From Mesobacillus boroniphilus (GTDB lineage: Bacteria > Bacillota > Bacilli > Bacillales > Cytobacillaceae), in the NCBI RefSeq assembly GCF_018424685.1, contig NZ_QTKX01000001.1, positions 1,302,001 through 1,366,000 on the forward strand: 64,000 bases of DNA, in the 5' to 3' direction. The translations under genes were made by a program, and so were the position numbers. The notes beneath the pieces were generated by a model. The model was not told the DNA's origin and did no database searches. It saw only the letters and a program-made list of their open reading frames with translations. Below are positions 26,111 through 35,692 of the stretch, piece after piece (the stretch's first letter is position 1; each line of letters opens with the position of its first letter).

Positions 26111-26224
26111 TTGGTTGACAGAATTATTTTAGGTGGACATCCAATCGTTATCAATAGATTTGACTTGGACAATAGTAGGGACTATGGCGCTAACCTCTTA
26201 ACAAATCTCCTATTTAAGGTATAA
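26111..26224 (+). CDS. Possible small protein, 37 residues
   Basis: TTG start at 26111 preceded by AAGGAG with eight-base spacing. The frame encodes VDRIILGGHPIVINRFDLDN and 16 more residues before TAA. Its end overlaps the promoter of yeeN. It matches no family I know. It may be a real microprotein, a gene remnant or chance. Confidence 0.25.
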   Translation: MVDRIILGGHPIVINRFDLDNSRDYGANLLTNLLFKV

Positions 26225-26225
26225 T
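26198..26225 (+). promoter_or_regulatory. SigmaA-type promoter of yeeN
   Basis: TTAACA, a 16-base spacer and perfect TATAAT (26220-26225). A small GCTGCC / GGCAGC hairpin lies in the 5' leader before the start codon. Confidence 0.7.
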
Positions 26226-26296
26226 ATTATCTGTGAGCAGCTGCTGCCGGAACTTTAAGGCAGCTATCTGATATAAGTTGAAAGAGAGTGGAATTT

Positions 26297-27013
26297 ATGG
26301 GTCGTAAATGGAACAACATTAAAGAGAAGAAAGCGTCCAAGGATGCAAATACAAGCAGGGTTTATTCAAAATTCGCGCTTGAGATTTATGTTGCAGCCAG
26401 ACAAGGGGAACCAAATCCAGAATCCAACCAGGCGCTGAAATTCGTCCTCGAAAGAGCGAAGACATATAATGTACCAAGAGTTATTATTGACAGGGCAATT
26501 GAAAAAGCCAAGGGCGGAGCTGAAGAAAATTATCAGGAGCTTCGTTACGAAGGCTTTGGTCCTAATGGTTCAATGGTGATTGTTGATGCACTTACAAACA
26601 ATGTAAACCGTACAGCATCAAATGTACGCGCTGCTTTTGGAAAGAATGGCGGCAATATGGGAGTAGCTGGATCCGTCTCTTATATGTTCGATAAAACCGC
26701 TGTAATCGGTTTTGAAGGAAAGTCAGCTGATGAGGCACTTGAAATATTGATGGAAGCGGATGTTGATGCACGCGATATCCTTGAAGAAGACGATTCCATC
26801 ATTATTTATGGTGAGCCTGATCAATTCCACGCTATCCAGGAAGCATTTAGGAATGCGGGTATCACTGACTTTACTGTCGCTGAGCTAACAATGCTGCCTC
26901 AGAACGAGGTTACACTTGACGAAGAAACACAGGAACAATTCGAGAAGCTTATTGATGCCCTGGAAGATTTAGAGGATGTCCAGCAGGTATACCATAATGT
27001 GGATTTAGCTTAA
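26297..27013 (+). CDS. yeeN: YebC/PmpR family protein YeeN
   Basis: YebC-family protein of 238 residues, close to B. subtilis Yee[21 protein letters not shown] at the start, RYEGFGPNG and [17 protein letters not shown] in the middle, [16 protein letters not shown] at the end. The ATG at 26297 aligns with YeeN; an in-frame GTG three codons earlier is less likely. Family members have been described as transcription regulators and as factors that relieve ribosome stalling at proline stretches. Single gene with its own promoter and terminator. Confidence 0.93.
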   Translation: MGRKWNNIKEKKASKDANTSRVYSKFALEIYVAARQGEPNPESNQALKFVLERAKTYNVPRVIIDRAIEKAKGGAEENYQELRYEGFGPNGSMVIVDALTNNVNRTASNVRAAFGKNGGNMGVAGSVSYMFDKTAVIGFEGKSADEALEILMEADVDARDILEEDDSIIIYGEPDQFHAIQEAFRNAGITDFTVAELTMLPQNEVTLDEETQEQFEKLIDALEDLEDVQQVYHNVDLA

Positions 27014-27030
27014 TTGAATTTTCTTATACA

Positions 27031-27068
27031 AAAACAAACCCATTCTACAGAGGAATGGGTTTGTTTTT
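27031..27068 (+). terminator. Terminator of yeeN
   Basis: Fourteen-base stem AAACAAACCCATTC / GAATGGGTTTGTTT followed by TTTTT. Confidence 0.92.
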
Positions 27069-27116
27069 TAGTTTTTGCTTTCGTTTTGCAAGCTTCAAAG
27101 TCTACAAAAAGATCCT

Positions 27117-27443
27117 TTAACCTGCCAATTTATATTTCGACAGTTCTTTGTCCAGTTTACGTAATAAGATTAATCGGTACATCCTAAAATCTGCACGGAG
27201 TGACCAGATGGGATGGCCAAATGTAGCGGGCTTGTTGCCTTCGATAAAGAAATGACTGAACCACGCGAACGCGTAAGCGGTAACAGGCGCCAGCAATACC
27301 AACCAAAAGTTCAAGGTAATTAACGCTGCGATTATAAATACGAAAACAAAACTTGTACCGACAAAATGCCATCCTCTTGTTGAACGTTTACTGTGCTGCG
27401 ATAAATAGAAAGGCCAAAATTCTTCATAATCTTTAAACTCCAT
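27117..27443 (-). CDS. DUF962 (Mpo1-like) membrane protein
   Basis: Small membrane protein, 108 residues, of the DUF962/Mpo1-like family, whose yeast member is a 2-hydroxy fatty acid dioxygenase. It shows the N-terminal FYLSQHSKRSTRGWHFVG, two hydrophobic segments (about residues 30-65) and SHFFIEGNKPATFGHP with the conserved His residues. The ATG at 27443 is six bases from GGAGG; an in-frame TTG abuts the ribosome site. Bacterial function is unproven. Confidence 0.8.
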   Translation of the reverse strand: MEFKDYEEFWPFYLSQHSKRSTRGWHFVGTSFVFVFIIAALITLNFWLVLLAPVTAYAFAWFSHFFIEGNKPATFGHPIWSLRADFRMYRLILLRKLDKELSKYKLAG

Positions 27444-27627
27444 TTTCAACCTCCTAATACTATTTACTAAATATATTTCTATGTGTAATAGAAAATCCCT
27501 CTAAATTTTCCAGAAGACAGATTTCTTGCAGAATGAAGGGGTAAATTAATAAAGGATAGACGGCGGGTAAGTTTAGCCTTACAAAGCAAGATGTGTTAAC
27601 AATGCTATAAAAAATTGGAGGTGCAGC

Positions 27628-28869
27628 ATGAATTTTAATGACGGGTTGGTCCAATCAATTAAAAATCATGCAGTAAGAATTGATACATACGAGGATTTGG
27701 ACTCGATTGTAAAAGCAGCAGCAAATAAACAATATGTGATGCTAGGAGAAGCTTCTCATGGAACTTCAGAATTCTATACAATCAGGGCAGAAATCAGTAA
27801 AAGATTAATTGCGGAGCATGGGTTTTCATTTATTGCTGTGGAAGGTGACTGGCCATCGTGTTTCACAGTGAATCAATATATTAAAGGACACAATAAAACC
27901 GATGCTCACACCGCCTTACAAGATTTCCACCGCTGGCCTTCTTGGATGTGGGCAAATGAAGAAATTCTGGAACTTGTAAAGTGGTTGCAGAAATACAATG
28001 ATACAGCAGACAAACAAGTTGGTTTCTACGGGCTTGATGTTTATAGTTTGTGGGAGTCGATGGAAGAAATCATCAAGCAGCTTGAAAGAATTTCTCCTGA
28101 GAACGTAGAATCAGTAAAGCAGGCTTTTTCATGCTTTGAACCCTTTGAGCGGCGCGGTGAGAATTATGCGATTTCATCGGTTTATTATGGAGAAGACTGT
28201 ACGGAGGAAGTAATTAAGGTTCTAATCGACCTTCAGAATAAACGCAAGAGCTACCCAAAAGAGGAGGAGGGTGACTTGAATTTGGAGGTTAACAGTCTTG
28301 TCATGCTAGATGCTGAACGTTATTACCGGGCCATGGTGAAAGGCGGTGCAGAGGACTGGAACATCCGTGATACCCACATGGTGAGCGCATTGGAAAAAGT
28401 CATGAATGCCCATGGTGAAAGAGCCAAAGCAATCATCTGGGAGCATAATACTCATATAGGAGATGCAAGAGCAACAGATATGGCGGATGATGGCATGATA
28501 AATGTAGGGCAGATTCTAAGAGAAAAATATAGTCAACAGGTTTACGCAGTTGGTTTCGGAACCCACCGTGGCACAGTGATAGCTTCTAATCAGTGGGGCA
28601 ATTCTGTTAATGTGATGGAGGTACCTGATGCTAAGGTTGGCAGCTGGGAGGATGCTTTGCATCAGGCCGGGGCTTTTGATAAATATATTTTATTTAACAA
28701 GAAAAATAAAAGGGAGTTCGGAAGTGTTTTGGGCCATCGAGCCATAGGGGTTGTCTATGACCCTGAGCTTGAACATTTAGGCAACTATGTTCCTTCCTAT
28801 GTTTCCAGAAGATATGATGCCTTCATTTTTATTGATGAGACCAAGGCCTTATCACCAATATTCATATGA
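27628..28869 (+). CDS. Erythromycin esterase-family hydrolase
   Basis: Ere-like hydrolase of 413 residues. Family motifs are LGEASHGTSEF with the catalytic-type His, AVEGDWPSC with the conserved Glu, and WEHNTHIGDARATDM. Similar chromosomal Bacillus proteins are widespread and need not hydrolyse macrolides, so I do not call resistance. TTGGAGGTGC precedes the ATG. It is followed 98 bases later by the MscS gene. Confidence 0.82.
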   Translation: MNFNDGLVQSIKNHAVRIDTYEDLDSIVKAAANKQYVMLGEASHGTSEFYTIRAEISKRLIAEHGFSFIAVEGDWPSCFTVNQYIKGHNKTDAHTALQDFHRWPSWMWANEEILELVKWLQKYNDTADKQVGFYGLDVYSLWESMEEIIKQLERISPENVESVKQAFSCFEPFERRGENYAISSVYYGEDCTEEVIKVLIDLQNKRKSYPKEEEGDLNLEVNSLVMLDAERYYRAMVKGGAEDWNIRDTHMVSALEKVMNAHGERAKAIIWEHNTHIGDARATDMADDGMINVGQILREKYSQQVYAVGFGTHRGTVIASNQWGNSVNVMEVPDAKVGSWEDALHQAGAFDKYILFNKKNKREFGSVLGHRAIGVVYDPELEHLGNYVPSYVSRRYDAFIFIDETKALSPIFI

Positions 28870-28967
28870 ACCGAAAAGCGTCCCTGAAATGGAACATTGG
28901 AACTATTAAGTTTAATCCGCATGTTATACAGGAATAGACAGATATATTGGAATTGCAGGTGGTAAAC

Positions 28968-30017
28968 ATGGTAGATACTTTTATTAGGGACATTTCGCGC
29001 GAGGAAATTATAAAACTTGCTATATTTTTAGTGATGATTATTTTAGGAAATTGGCTGATCAAGAGGGCCGCCAAGTTTTCGGCAGCAAAAAACTCAAGAT
29101 TTTTCCAAAGAGCTCTGCCTATAATCGATTCCCTTACCGATTGGGTAACTTTTTATGGAATCATCATTTTGCTTTTATTAACCTTCTCAAAGAATGAATG
29201 GTTATTTGAAACGTTATATACTCATGGGGAAGTGAAAGTATCAATCTTTCTGATTATCATTGCATTGCTCATCGTTTCACTGGCACATAGGCTTATTAAA
29301 TTATTTAATAAGTATATTTTATCCTCTGTCTATGATTACTATGGAGTAGACAGGGGTTTGGGATATACTTTCAATCAAATCATTTACTATACTGTTATGT
29401 TTGCAGCCCTGGTCGTAAGTTTGACCAGCGTAGGGATCAACCTGACTGCGCTAGGGGCAGTTTTTGGAGTTCTTGGAATTGGTATTGGTTTTGGAATGAG
29501 GAATGTTGCTGGTAACTTTGTATCGGGTATCATAATTTTGTTTGAAAGACCGATTGAGGTAGGGGAAATTATTCAGATTAATGATAAGGTCGGACGGGTT
29601 GAAAATATTCGCTTAAGATCCACCATTATCCGTACTGCAAAGGAAGGTACCTTGATTGTTCCTAACCAGTATTTTATCGAGCAGATCATCAAGAATAGAA
29701 CTAGTGCAGAAATGATGGCACAGGTAAAGATCAGTGTTGCTTTTGGCACAGATACACATATGGTACAGGCTCTTCTTGAACAAGCAGTTAATGAAATCAA
29801 GGAAAATGAAAAGGGTATCCTTGATTCTCCTAAGCCAGATATCCGTTTTATTGATTTCCATAGCAAGGCGATGGAGTTCTTGATTGAAATACCGGTCGTT
29901 AACTTTGAAATTAAAGAAAAGATCGAAAGTAAACTGAGACATATGGTTGCGGCGATTTTTGTTAAACACGATATTCAGCTCCCAACCGTAAACTTTCAGA
30001 TGTTGGATTCAAATTGA
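28968..30017 (+). CDS. Mechanosensitive ion channel, MscS family
   Basis: Small-conductance channel of 349 residues with an N-terminal membrane segment, two to three further helices and the pore-lining TM3 GAVFGVLGIGIGFGMRNVAG. The beta domain ERPIEVGEIIQINDKVGRVE and the C-terminal vestibule follow. It releases solutes during hypo-osmotic shock. The ATG at 28968 has AGGTGG upstream. A strong terminator follows. Confidence 0.93.
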   Translation: MVDTFIRDISREEIIKLAIFLVMIILGNWLIKRAAKFSAAKNSRFFQRALPIIDSLTDWVTFYGIIILLLLTFSKNEWLFETLYTHGEVKVSIFLIIIALLIVSLAHRLIKLFNKYILSSVYDYYGVDRGLGYTFNQIIYYTVMFAALVVSLTSVGINLTALGAVFGVLGIGIGFGMRNVAGNFVSGIIILFERPIEVGEIIQINDKVGRVENIRLRSTIIRTAKEGTLIVPNQYFIEQIIKNRTSAEMMAQVKISVAFGTDTHMVQALLEQAVNEIKENEKGILDSPKPDIRFIDFHSKAMEFLIEIPVVNFEIKEKIESKLRHMVAAIFVKHDIQLPTVNFQMLDSN

Positions 30018-30044
30018 ACTTTGGATTTTCAGCAGCAGACTAGC

Positions 30045-30082
30045 AAAAAGAGAGTTTACCAGCATGGGTAAACTCTCTTTTT
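30045..30082. terminator. Bidirectional terminator after MscS
   Basis: Sixteen-base stem AAAAAGAGAGTTTACC / GGTAAACTCTCTTTTT between two convergent genes. Confidence 0.92.
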
Positions 30083-30091
30083 GTTCCCTAT

Positions 30092-30736
30092 TTAAATACT
30101 TCTAATCGCCTCTGCAATATCCATGTCTCCTGAAATTAAATCAAAAGATTTTTTGAATGCAGACTCTTCATTTAAGCAGGCTAATATGGTTTTAGCTACA
30201 TCGACCCTTGGTATTGTTCCTGTTTTCAGATTTTCAGCAATCTGAACTTTTCCCGTACCAGGTTCGTTCAGTAACCCACCAGGCCTGATGATTGTATAAT
30301 TCAGGCTGCTCTGCAGCAAAGCTCGATCAGCATAGTGTTTTGCGACATAATAAGGTTTGATGACTTCAGACCAATTCTCACGCTTATGTGCTTGCAGGGC
30401 ACTGACCATAATGAACCGGCCAATACCCACCTGTTCTGCAGCTTCCACCGTTTTCACGGCGCCATCCAAATCTACTAAGAGAGTTTTATCCAGACCTGTA
30501 TGCCCTCCTGAACCTGCTGCGAACACAATCGCATCGCAGCCTTTTGCGGCAGATGCGATATCCTCTACAGTACCTTCCAGGCTGGCGATTGTTGTTTCAA
30601 CGCCTTTGTCTTCAAACTCCGGAGTTTGTTCCGGTTCTCTCAACATCGCTCTTACCTCATGTTCACTACTTTCATTAAGCAGATCAACAAGTTGTTTGCC
30701 AATCTGTCCATTTGCTCCTACAACTAATACTTTCAT
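30092..30736 (-). CDS. NAD(P)-binding SDR-type protein (YhfK-like)
   Basis: Atypical short-chain dehydrogenase/reductase, 214 residues. N-terminal VLVVGANGQIGKQLVDLL is the dinucleotide loop; VFAAGSGGHTG, MVSALQAHKR and IIRPGGLLNEPGTG are typical of the NAD(P)H-binding-domain subgroup. No classical YxxxK catalytic pair in standard spacing was seen, though a YYVAKHY stretch is near. AAAGGAGG precedes the ATG. Role unknown. Confidence 0.85.
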   Translation of the reverse strand: MKVLVVGANGQIGKQLVDLLNESSEHEVRAMLREPEQTPEFEDKGVETTIASLEGTVEDIASAAKGCDAIVFAAGSGGHTGLDKTLLVDLDGAVKTVEAAEQVGIGRFIMVSALQAHKRENWSEVIKPYYVAKHYADRALLQSSLNYTIIRPGGLLNEPGTGKVQIAENLKTGTIPRVDVAKTILACLNEESAFKKSFDLISGDMDIAEAIRSI

Positions 30737-30962
30737 TTTTAAAAACCTCCTTTAATCATCCTTCTATAATCTACCCGTTATTGACTATTGTAAAAGTAAT
30801 GAATTTAACATGAAAGCCAGATAAGTATGAACAATGTAAATTGGGGAAAATAACAGAAGCTTCGATTTTCCGTTCCGATATCCTATTACCAAGAATGCGC
30901 TAAAAAAGTGAAGCTGGTTATAAAGTAGATTGGCTACACACATAGAATGGAGGGCAAAGCAG

Positions 30963-31160
30963 ATGGGTGCTGTAGAACGGGGCGGTTATATTTTCGAACC
31001 TGAATATAGTGTGATTAACCAGGACGGAGCTATCCACGTTTATCACAAAGGGGAGTTCATTGAAGAGTTGAAATTCACCTTCGTTGGCGAAGCTCCTGAT
31101 CCGAGTCTTACTGAGCGATTAATCGGCCAGTATTGCGAAAAGCATGGAATAGACTCATGA
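30963..31160 (+). CDS. DUF5370 family protein (YbxH-like)
   Basis: Small protein of 65 residues starting MGAVERGGYIFEPEYSVINQ and ending in CEKHGIDS, resembling B. subtilis YbxH. The ATG at 30963 is eight bases after GGAGGG. Function is unknown. The 226-base gap before it shows no clear promoter. Confidence 0.7.
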   Translation: MGAVERGGYIFEPEYSVINQDGAIHVYHKGEFIEELKFTFVGEAPDPSLTERLIGQYCEKHGIDS

Positions 31161-31206
31161 GTTTTCAAAAGTCCACAGATATAACCAGCCTTGATTAATC
31201 TGAACT

Positions 31207-31240
31207 AAAAACAGCTGCTCTAATAAAAGGGCAGCTGCTA
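31207..31240 (-). terminator. Terminator of the DAACS symporter
   Basis: On the minus strand CAGCTGCcCT and AGaGCAGCTG form the stem, followed by TTTTTAG. Confidence 0.8.
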
Positions 31241-31276
31241 TCATCCTAAGCATTGAAGAAAGAAATCTCTCTCCTT

Positions 31277-32518
31277 TTATGCAGTAATATTCTCCTCCAT
31301 TTCACCCTCTCCTAATGTTTCTCCTTCAGAGCGAGCAACATAGACCGCGCAGGCAGCATCCCCGGTAATGTTCACAGCTGTTCTGCACATATCAAGGAGA
31401 CGGTCAACCCCCAGCACTAAAGCAATAGCTTCGACAGGCAATCCTACTGAAGTTAATACCATTGACAGCATAATCAAACCCACTCCAGGGACGCCTGCTG
31501 TTCCGATACTTGCAAGAGTCGCAGTCAATATGACAGTCAATAGTTGGCCGAGTCCAAGTTCGGCTCCATAAACCTGGGCGATGAAGATGGTGGCAACTCC
31601 TTGCATGATGGCCGTTCCATCCATATTGATCGTGGCTCCCAGCGGCTGTACGAAACCACTGACACTTTTTGATACCTTGAGATTGTTTTGCAATGTTTTC
31701 ATTGAAATAGGCAGGGTCGCTGCACTACTGGAAGTGCTGAATGCTACAATCATTGCGGGTGAGAATTCTTTGATGAATTTAATTGGATTCAGTTTTCCAA
31801 GCAAGGATACTGCTGAACCATAGGTGATTACCAGATGAAGCAGTAGTACAAACAGAACCACGAACATATATTTACCCATTGCTGCGATTGCCTCCAGTCC
31901 CTGACTGCCGATTGCTGTAGCAATCAAACCGAAAGCCCCGTATGGTGCAAATTTCATGATAGCCTGAACTATATACATCAATACTTCGTTGGCCTGTTCG
32001 ACCAGTTTGATCAGTCCAGATGCTTTTTCACCAACTCTTGCTATACCAAAGCCAATGATAATCGAAAATGCGATCACCTGGAGCATAGAACCCTCGACCA
32101 TGGCACCAAGAGGGTTGGCAGGAATAATATTCAATAGTGTTTCAATAACCGGCGGTGCCTCTGCAGCTTCAAAACTTGCGCCATCCAATTGGAAGCTGCC
32201 TGAACCTGGTTGAACCAGAAGTGCCATTCCAATCGCCAGAACTAAGGCAATTGCGGTGGTGATGAGAAAGAAGGAAATCGTCTTGCCGCCGATCCTGCCG
32301 AGCTTCTTAGGATCACTAATTCCCGCAGTTCCTAGTATAAGAGAAACGATGACAATAGGTACAACAAGCATTTTAATCAAATTGACAAAAATTTTACCAA
32401 GGGGGACAAATAAATAACTATTGACTGTTTCGAACACTCCAGGCAAAGCTAAGTTAAAAATAAGACCGACAATAATACCCAGTCCCATCCCATACAGGAT
32501 TTTGCGTGTCAGTGACAT
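31277..32518 (-). CDS. Dicarboxylate/amino acid:cation symporter (DAACS, GltP/GltT-like)
   Basis: Glutamate/aspartate-type symporter of 413 residues with eight membrane helices and two re-entrant loops. The HP1 Ser-rich tip is FSTSSSAATLP, TM7 carries ATINMDGTAI (NMDGT) and HP2 has ASIGTAGVPG, followed by DRLLDMCRTAVNITGD with the substrate-binding Asp, Arg and Asn. AGGAGGAG precedes the ATG. A cre-like site lies upstream at 32551. Aspartate, glutamate or C4-dicarboxylates are possible substrates. Confidence 0.93.
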   Translation of the reverse strand: MSLTRKILYGMGLGIIVGLIFNLALPGVFETVNSYLFVPLGKIFVNLIKMLVVPIVIVSLILGTAGISDPKKLGRIGGKTISFFLITTAIALVLAIGMALLVQPGSGSFQLDGASFEAAEAPPVIETLLNIIPANPLGAMVEGSMLQVIAFSIIIGFGIARVGEKASGLIKLVEQANEVLMYIVQAIMKFAPYGAFGLIATAIGSQGLEAIAAMGKYMFVVLFVLLLHLVITYGSAVSLLGKLNPIKFIKEFSPAMIVAFSTSSSAATLPISMKTLQNNLKVSKSVSGFVQPLGATINMDGTAIMQGVATIFIAQVYGAELGLGQLLTVILTATLASIGTAGVPGVGLIMLSMVLTSVGLPVEAIALVLGVDRLLDMCRTAVNITGDAACAVYVARSEGETLGEGEMEENITA

Positions 32519-32550
32519 TTCATCTCCTCCTAAAAATAAAAAATAAAAGA

Positions 32551-32566
32551 ATGAAAGCGCTTACTA
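32551..32566 (-). promoter_or_regulatory. Candidate cre site upstream of the DAACS symporter
   Basis: ATGAAAGCGCTTACTA fits the CcpA operator WTGNAANCGNWWNCAW with one mismatch. It lies 33 bases before the start codon and just downstream of a minus-strand TATAAT at 32579-32584, a position compatible with repression. Confidence 0.5.
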
Positions 32567-32728
32567 AAATAACTGTTAATTATAAATATTTAGTTACAAT
32601 TAAAGTATGACTAATTTTCATTGAAATCGCAATATATTTTCTGAATATTTTAATAATATATCTATAAATGAGAGAGCAATTCATTTATGGTATATTTTTG
32701 TTAATATTTCCGAAGGTAGTGATATATT

Positions 32729-33295
32729 GTGAATGCTCAAGATAAATGGAATCAAAAATACAAGGATAGGCTGATAAACCGGAATCCGCCAGAACCAAAT
32801 AGAAGGTTGCTAGATATGGCTGCTTATTTAAACGGAAGGAAAGCGATCGACTTTGCTTCGGGCCTGGGAGGCAATAGCATTTATCTGGCAGAGCTAGGCT
32901 ATGACATAACTGCTATTGATATTTCTGACGTTGCTATTAATTATGTGCGAAATCAGGCAGCCAACCGAAAGTTGCGTATTACGGCAAAAGTAGCCGATCT
33001 CACGAAAGAAAGATCTGATTTAACCAGCCGTAAATACGATTTAGCGGTAATGACATATTATTTAGACCGGTCTTTATTTCCTCTTATAAAACAGGCCATC
33101 AATACTGATGGATATTTATTTTTCGAGACCTTCTATAAAAATGGATCAGCTGGAAACCAGCATGTTTCGAATCAATATAAGTTGGAATCGAATGAGTTGC
33201 TCAAAGAATTCAGAGAGTGGAAGATTCTCTATTTTGAGGAAAATGAGCAGGAAGGACGACAGACGATTTTTTGCCAGAATACGCACGAATTTTGA
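32729..33295 (+). CDS. SAM-dependent methyltransferase (TehB-like)
   Basis: Class I methyltransferase of 188 residues. The SAM-binding motif I is AIDFASGLGGNSIYLAELGY, followed by acidic ITAIDIS and KYDLAVMTYYL. The group is annotated as tellurite-resistance TehB-like in Bacillus. The start is GTG 32729 after GAAGGTAG. The 210-base upstream gap is AT-rich and includes the cre site of the divergent symporter. Substrate unknown. Confidence 0.82.
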   Translation: MNAQDKWNQKYKDRLINRNPPEPNRRLLDMAAYLNGRKAIDFASGLGGNSIYLAELGYDITAIDISDVAINYVRNQAANRKLRITAKVADLTKERSDLTSRKYDLAVMTYYLDRSLFPLIKQAINTDGYLFFETFYKNGSAGNQHVSNQYKLESNELLKEFREWKILYFEENEQEGRQTIFCQNTHEF

Positions 33296-33379
33296 TTATA
33301 AAGAAAAGCACGAATGAACATTATTAAAGGAAACATATACTGATAAAGGGCCATATTCGCAAATACAAACAACTTTTAT

Positions 33380-33395
33380 CTGAACTTTAGTTCAG
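33380..33395. repeat. 16-base palindrome upstream of the nucleoside hydrolase
   Basis: CTGAACTTTAGTTCAG is symmetrical apart from the central two bases. It sits 75 bases before the start codon and could be an operator or a small hairpin. Confidence 0.4.
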
Positions 33396-33469
33396 GCAAA
33401 CTCGAAAAAAAGAAGCCATCAGCGAAAATCATACGAAAACACCTTTAAAGGAAAATAAGGAGGGGAGCC

Positions 33470-34429
33470 ATGTACAATATCCTGCTGTTTACGGATTCAG
33501 GGGTAGATGATTCATTGGCGCTGATGTATGCCTTGCTGCATCCGGAACTTAATGTTGTGGGGGTAGTTACTGGATATGGAAATATCACTAAAGAACAGGC
33601 AATAAATAACACAGCTTATTTATTGCAGCTGGGAGGAAGAGAGGATATACCGATCATCGCAGGGGCATCTGGACCTTTATCTGGTGAACTTGCTACCTTT
33701 TATCCGGAAATACACGGACCAGAAGGACTTGGTCCGATCAGGCCCCCAGAGGATTTGGGAGAAGTAAAAGTTTATGATATTGATAAAATCCTTGAAATTG
33801 TTAATCAGTACCCTGATAACCTGGTAATCGTCGGTGTCGGAAGGCAAACGGAACTGGCAATCCCATTTATCCTTTATGGCCAGGAAGCGTTCAAAACAGT
33901 CAATGCTGTCTATATCATGGGAGGAGCTTTCCTCGTACCAGGCAATGTCACAGCGGAAGCCGAAGCAAATTTTTATGCCGATCCGATTGCGGCTAACCAG
34001 GTTTTAGAGAAGGCCCGGAACGTATTTCTACATCCTCTGAATATCACAAATAAAGCCATCATTCCACCAGAGGTAATAGACTACCTTGCCGAAAACAGCC
34101 ATTCTCCTTTTAAAAATCTGATTAAACCGGTATATGATTATTACTTTGAAGCGTATAAAAAGAATGTCCCTGGCATACAGGGGGCGCCACTCCATGATGT
34201 GATTACCTTGAGTGCACTTGTGAACAAGAATCTCGTGAAATATCTGCCAAGACGAGTAACAGTAGAATTGTTTGGGCGCGCCCGAGGTAAAAGTATGGCT
34301 GACTTCAGGCCCAAGCCTGAGAAAGAACCAGAAGAGAATTTGGACTGGATAGGCATGGAAGCAGACGTTCCAGCTTTTATTGAAGATTTCACCCTTGTTT
34401 TCATGGGAGACACTCAAGCTAAAAGTTAA
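33470..34429 (+). CDS. Inosine-uridine preferring nucleoside hydrolase
   Basis: Ribonucleoside hydrolase of 319 residues that releases free base and ribose. The N-terminal calcium-site motif reads LLFTDSGVDDSLAL: the first Asp of the usual DxDxGxDD is Phe, but the ligands in DSGVDD are kept. YIMGGAFLVPGNVTAEAEAN (active-site loop) and a late His-Asp (PLHDVITL) complete the site. AAGGAGGGG precedes the ATG. Purine or pyrimidine preference is not readable. Confidence 0.9.
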   Translation: MYNILLFTDSGVDDSLALMYALLHPELNVVGVVTGYGNITKEQAINNTAYLLQLGGREDIPIIAGASGPLSGELATFYPEIHGPEGLGPIRPPEDLGEVKVYDIDKILEIVNQYPDNLVIVGVGRQTELAIPFILYGQEAFKTVNAVYIMGGAFLVPGNVTAEAEANFYADPIAANQVLEKARNVFLHPLNITNKAIIPPEVIDYLAENSHSPFKNLIKPVYDYYFEAYKKNVPGIQGAPLHDVITLSALVNKNLVKYLPRRVTVELFGRARGKSMADFRPKPEKEPEENLDWIGMEADVPAFIEDFTLVFMGDTQAKS

Positions 34430-34432
34430 CTG

Positions 34433-34468
34433 AAAAAGGAACTCCCGTAAAATTGGGAGTTCCTTTTT
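34433..34468. terminator. Bidirectional terminator after the nucleoside hydrolase
   Basis: Fourteen-base stem AAAAAGGAACTCCC / GGGAGTTCCTTTTT between convergent genes. Confidence 0.93.
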
Positions 34469-34471
34469 CAG

Positions 34472-35692
34472 TTATACACTTTGATTTACTTCCTTATACT
34501 TTTTCCTATTAGCATTTGAATATAGCATCACCAAAAAGCTTGAGGTAATCAAGGTTCCATGGAAAATCCAGACCATTTTAGTCAATGACAAAGCTTCTAA
34601 CAGGATAGGGGCAACGACAAAACCAAGTGCAAATCCTAATGATTTTAACAGCATGCCAACTCCAAATATTCTTCCTCTAATGTAATTATCCGTTTTCTGG
34701 AGGATTGTTGCGTGCAAGGTGGTGAAGCAGGCATCAAAAATCCCAGTAAAGAACGCAAACATCAGGACAATCCAAACATTCATATTTGACAGAAAGATTA
34801 TGAAGCCAGTCGACATCAAAATCGCTGCGAGAAAATATGTACGATACAACTGGTTACCCTGCAGGAATTTCATTCTCGGCAGAAGAAGGGTGGCTAACAC
34901 AGAGCCCATTCCCCAGACACCCCAAATGAGTCCGTAAATCAAGCTTTGTTTGCTGGAATCTATTGAGTCTGCCAACAAAGGAATTCCAAGATTATGAGAG
35001 GCACCGGCAAATGAACCCACGAGGAAAACGATATTGACGTATAATAACATCGGTACTGAAAGGATGAAAGAATATACTTCTTTTAAATCTTTACCAATCT
35101 GGGAAACTTTCTGTTTAACTCCATTAGTTATCATTCCTGAATTAGCTGGCTTAGTTGTTTGCCACTTAATTTTGTTTAATGCTGCTGCAGAAAGTAGATA
35201 AGTGGCAGCGTCGATGATCAAGGTAACCTGATAACCAAGAAAATCTGTAATCACTCCAGCACCAATGAACCCTAAAACTAAGCTGATTGATGTTAGTCTT
35301 GAAATAAGAGCATTTGTCTCCAATACCTTATCCTGGCCGAAAATTTGCGGTATTTCAGCACTGTAGCTAACAGCAAAAAAGCTGCTCGTCAAACCAATCA
35401 AGAAGCAAACAATCAGAATCATGACCGGATTAGGGAAGGGAATCAAGCTCAGGATGATGATTGCCCGAAAAACATCGGTCCATATCATGATTTTCCTGCG
35501 GTCAAAACGGTCAGCAAGAACACCTGAAAATAAGCTCGATAAAACTCCGCCTAATGTCCTGAACGCCATGGTAGCAGCAAGCCAGGCAGGACTTCCTGTT
35601 GCAATATACATTAAAACATTGATTGCGATTAAATCCATAAAGGTTCCAAGATCAGAAAATGCTTTTACATAAAGAAAAACTTTGCGATTCAT
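34472..35692 (-). CDS. MFS transporter
   Basis: Major facilitator of 406 residues with about twelve membrane helices. The first cytoplasmic loop has SGVLADRFDRRKIMIWTD, the family G-x-x-x-D-R signature, as in the enterobactin-exporter/YfiS-like group of putative exporters. The ATG at 35692 has AAGGGAG upstream; the ATG six codons earlier does not. Substrate unknown. Confidence 0.88.
   Translation of the reverse strand: MNRKVFLYVKAFSDLGTFMDLIAINVLMYIATGSPAWLAATMAFRTLGGVLSSLFSGVLADRFDRRKIMIWTDVFRAIIILSLIPFPNPVMILIVCFLIGLTSSFFAVSYSAEIPQIFGQDKVLETNALISRLTSISLVLGFIGAGVITDFLGYQVTLIIDAATYLLSAAALNKIKWQTTKPANSGMITNGVKQKVSQIGKDLKEVYSFILSVPMLLYVNIVFLVGSFAGASHNLGIPLLADSIDSSKQSLIYGLIWGVWGMGSVLATLLLPRMKFLQGNQLYRTYFLAAILMSTGFIIFLSNMNVWIVLMFAFFTGIFDACFTTLHATILQKTDNYIRGRIFGVGMLLKSLGFALGFVVAPILLEALSLTKMVWIFHGTLITSSFLVMLYSNANRKKYKEVNQSV

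Noticed and set aside
27628..28869. Calling the erythromycin-esterase-family gene a macrolide resistance determinant
   Set aside because: Chromosomal Bacillus members of this family are common and no mobile or resistance context is present.
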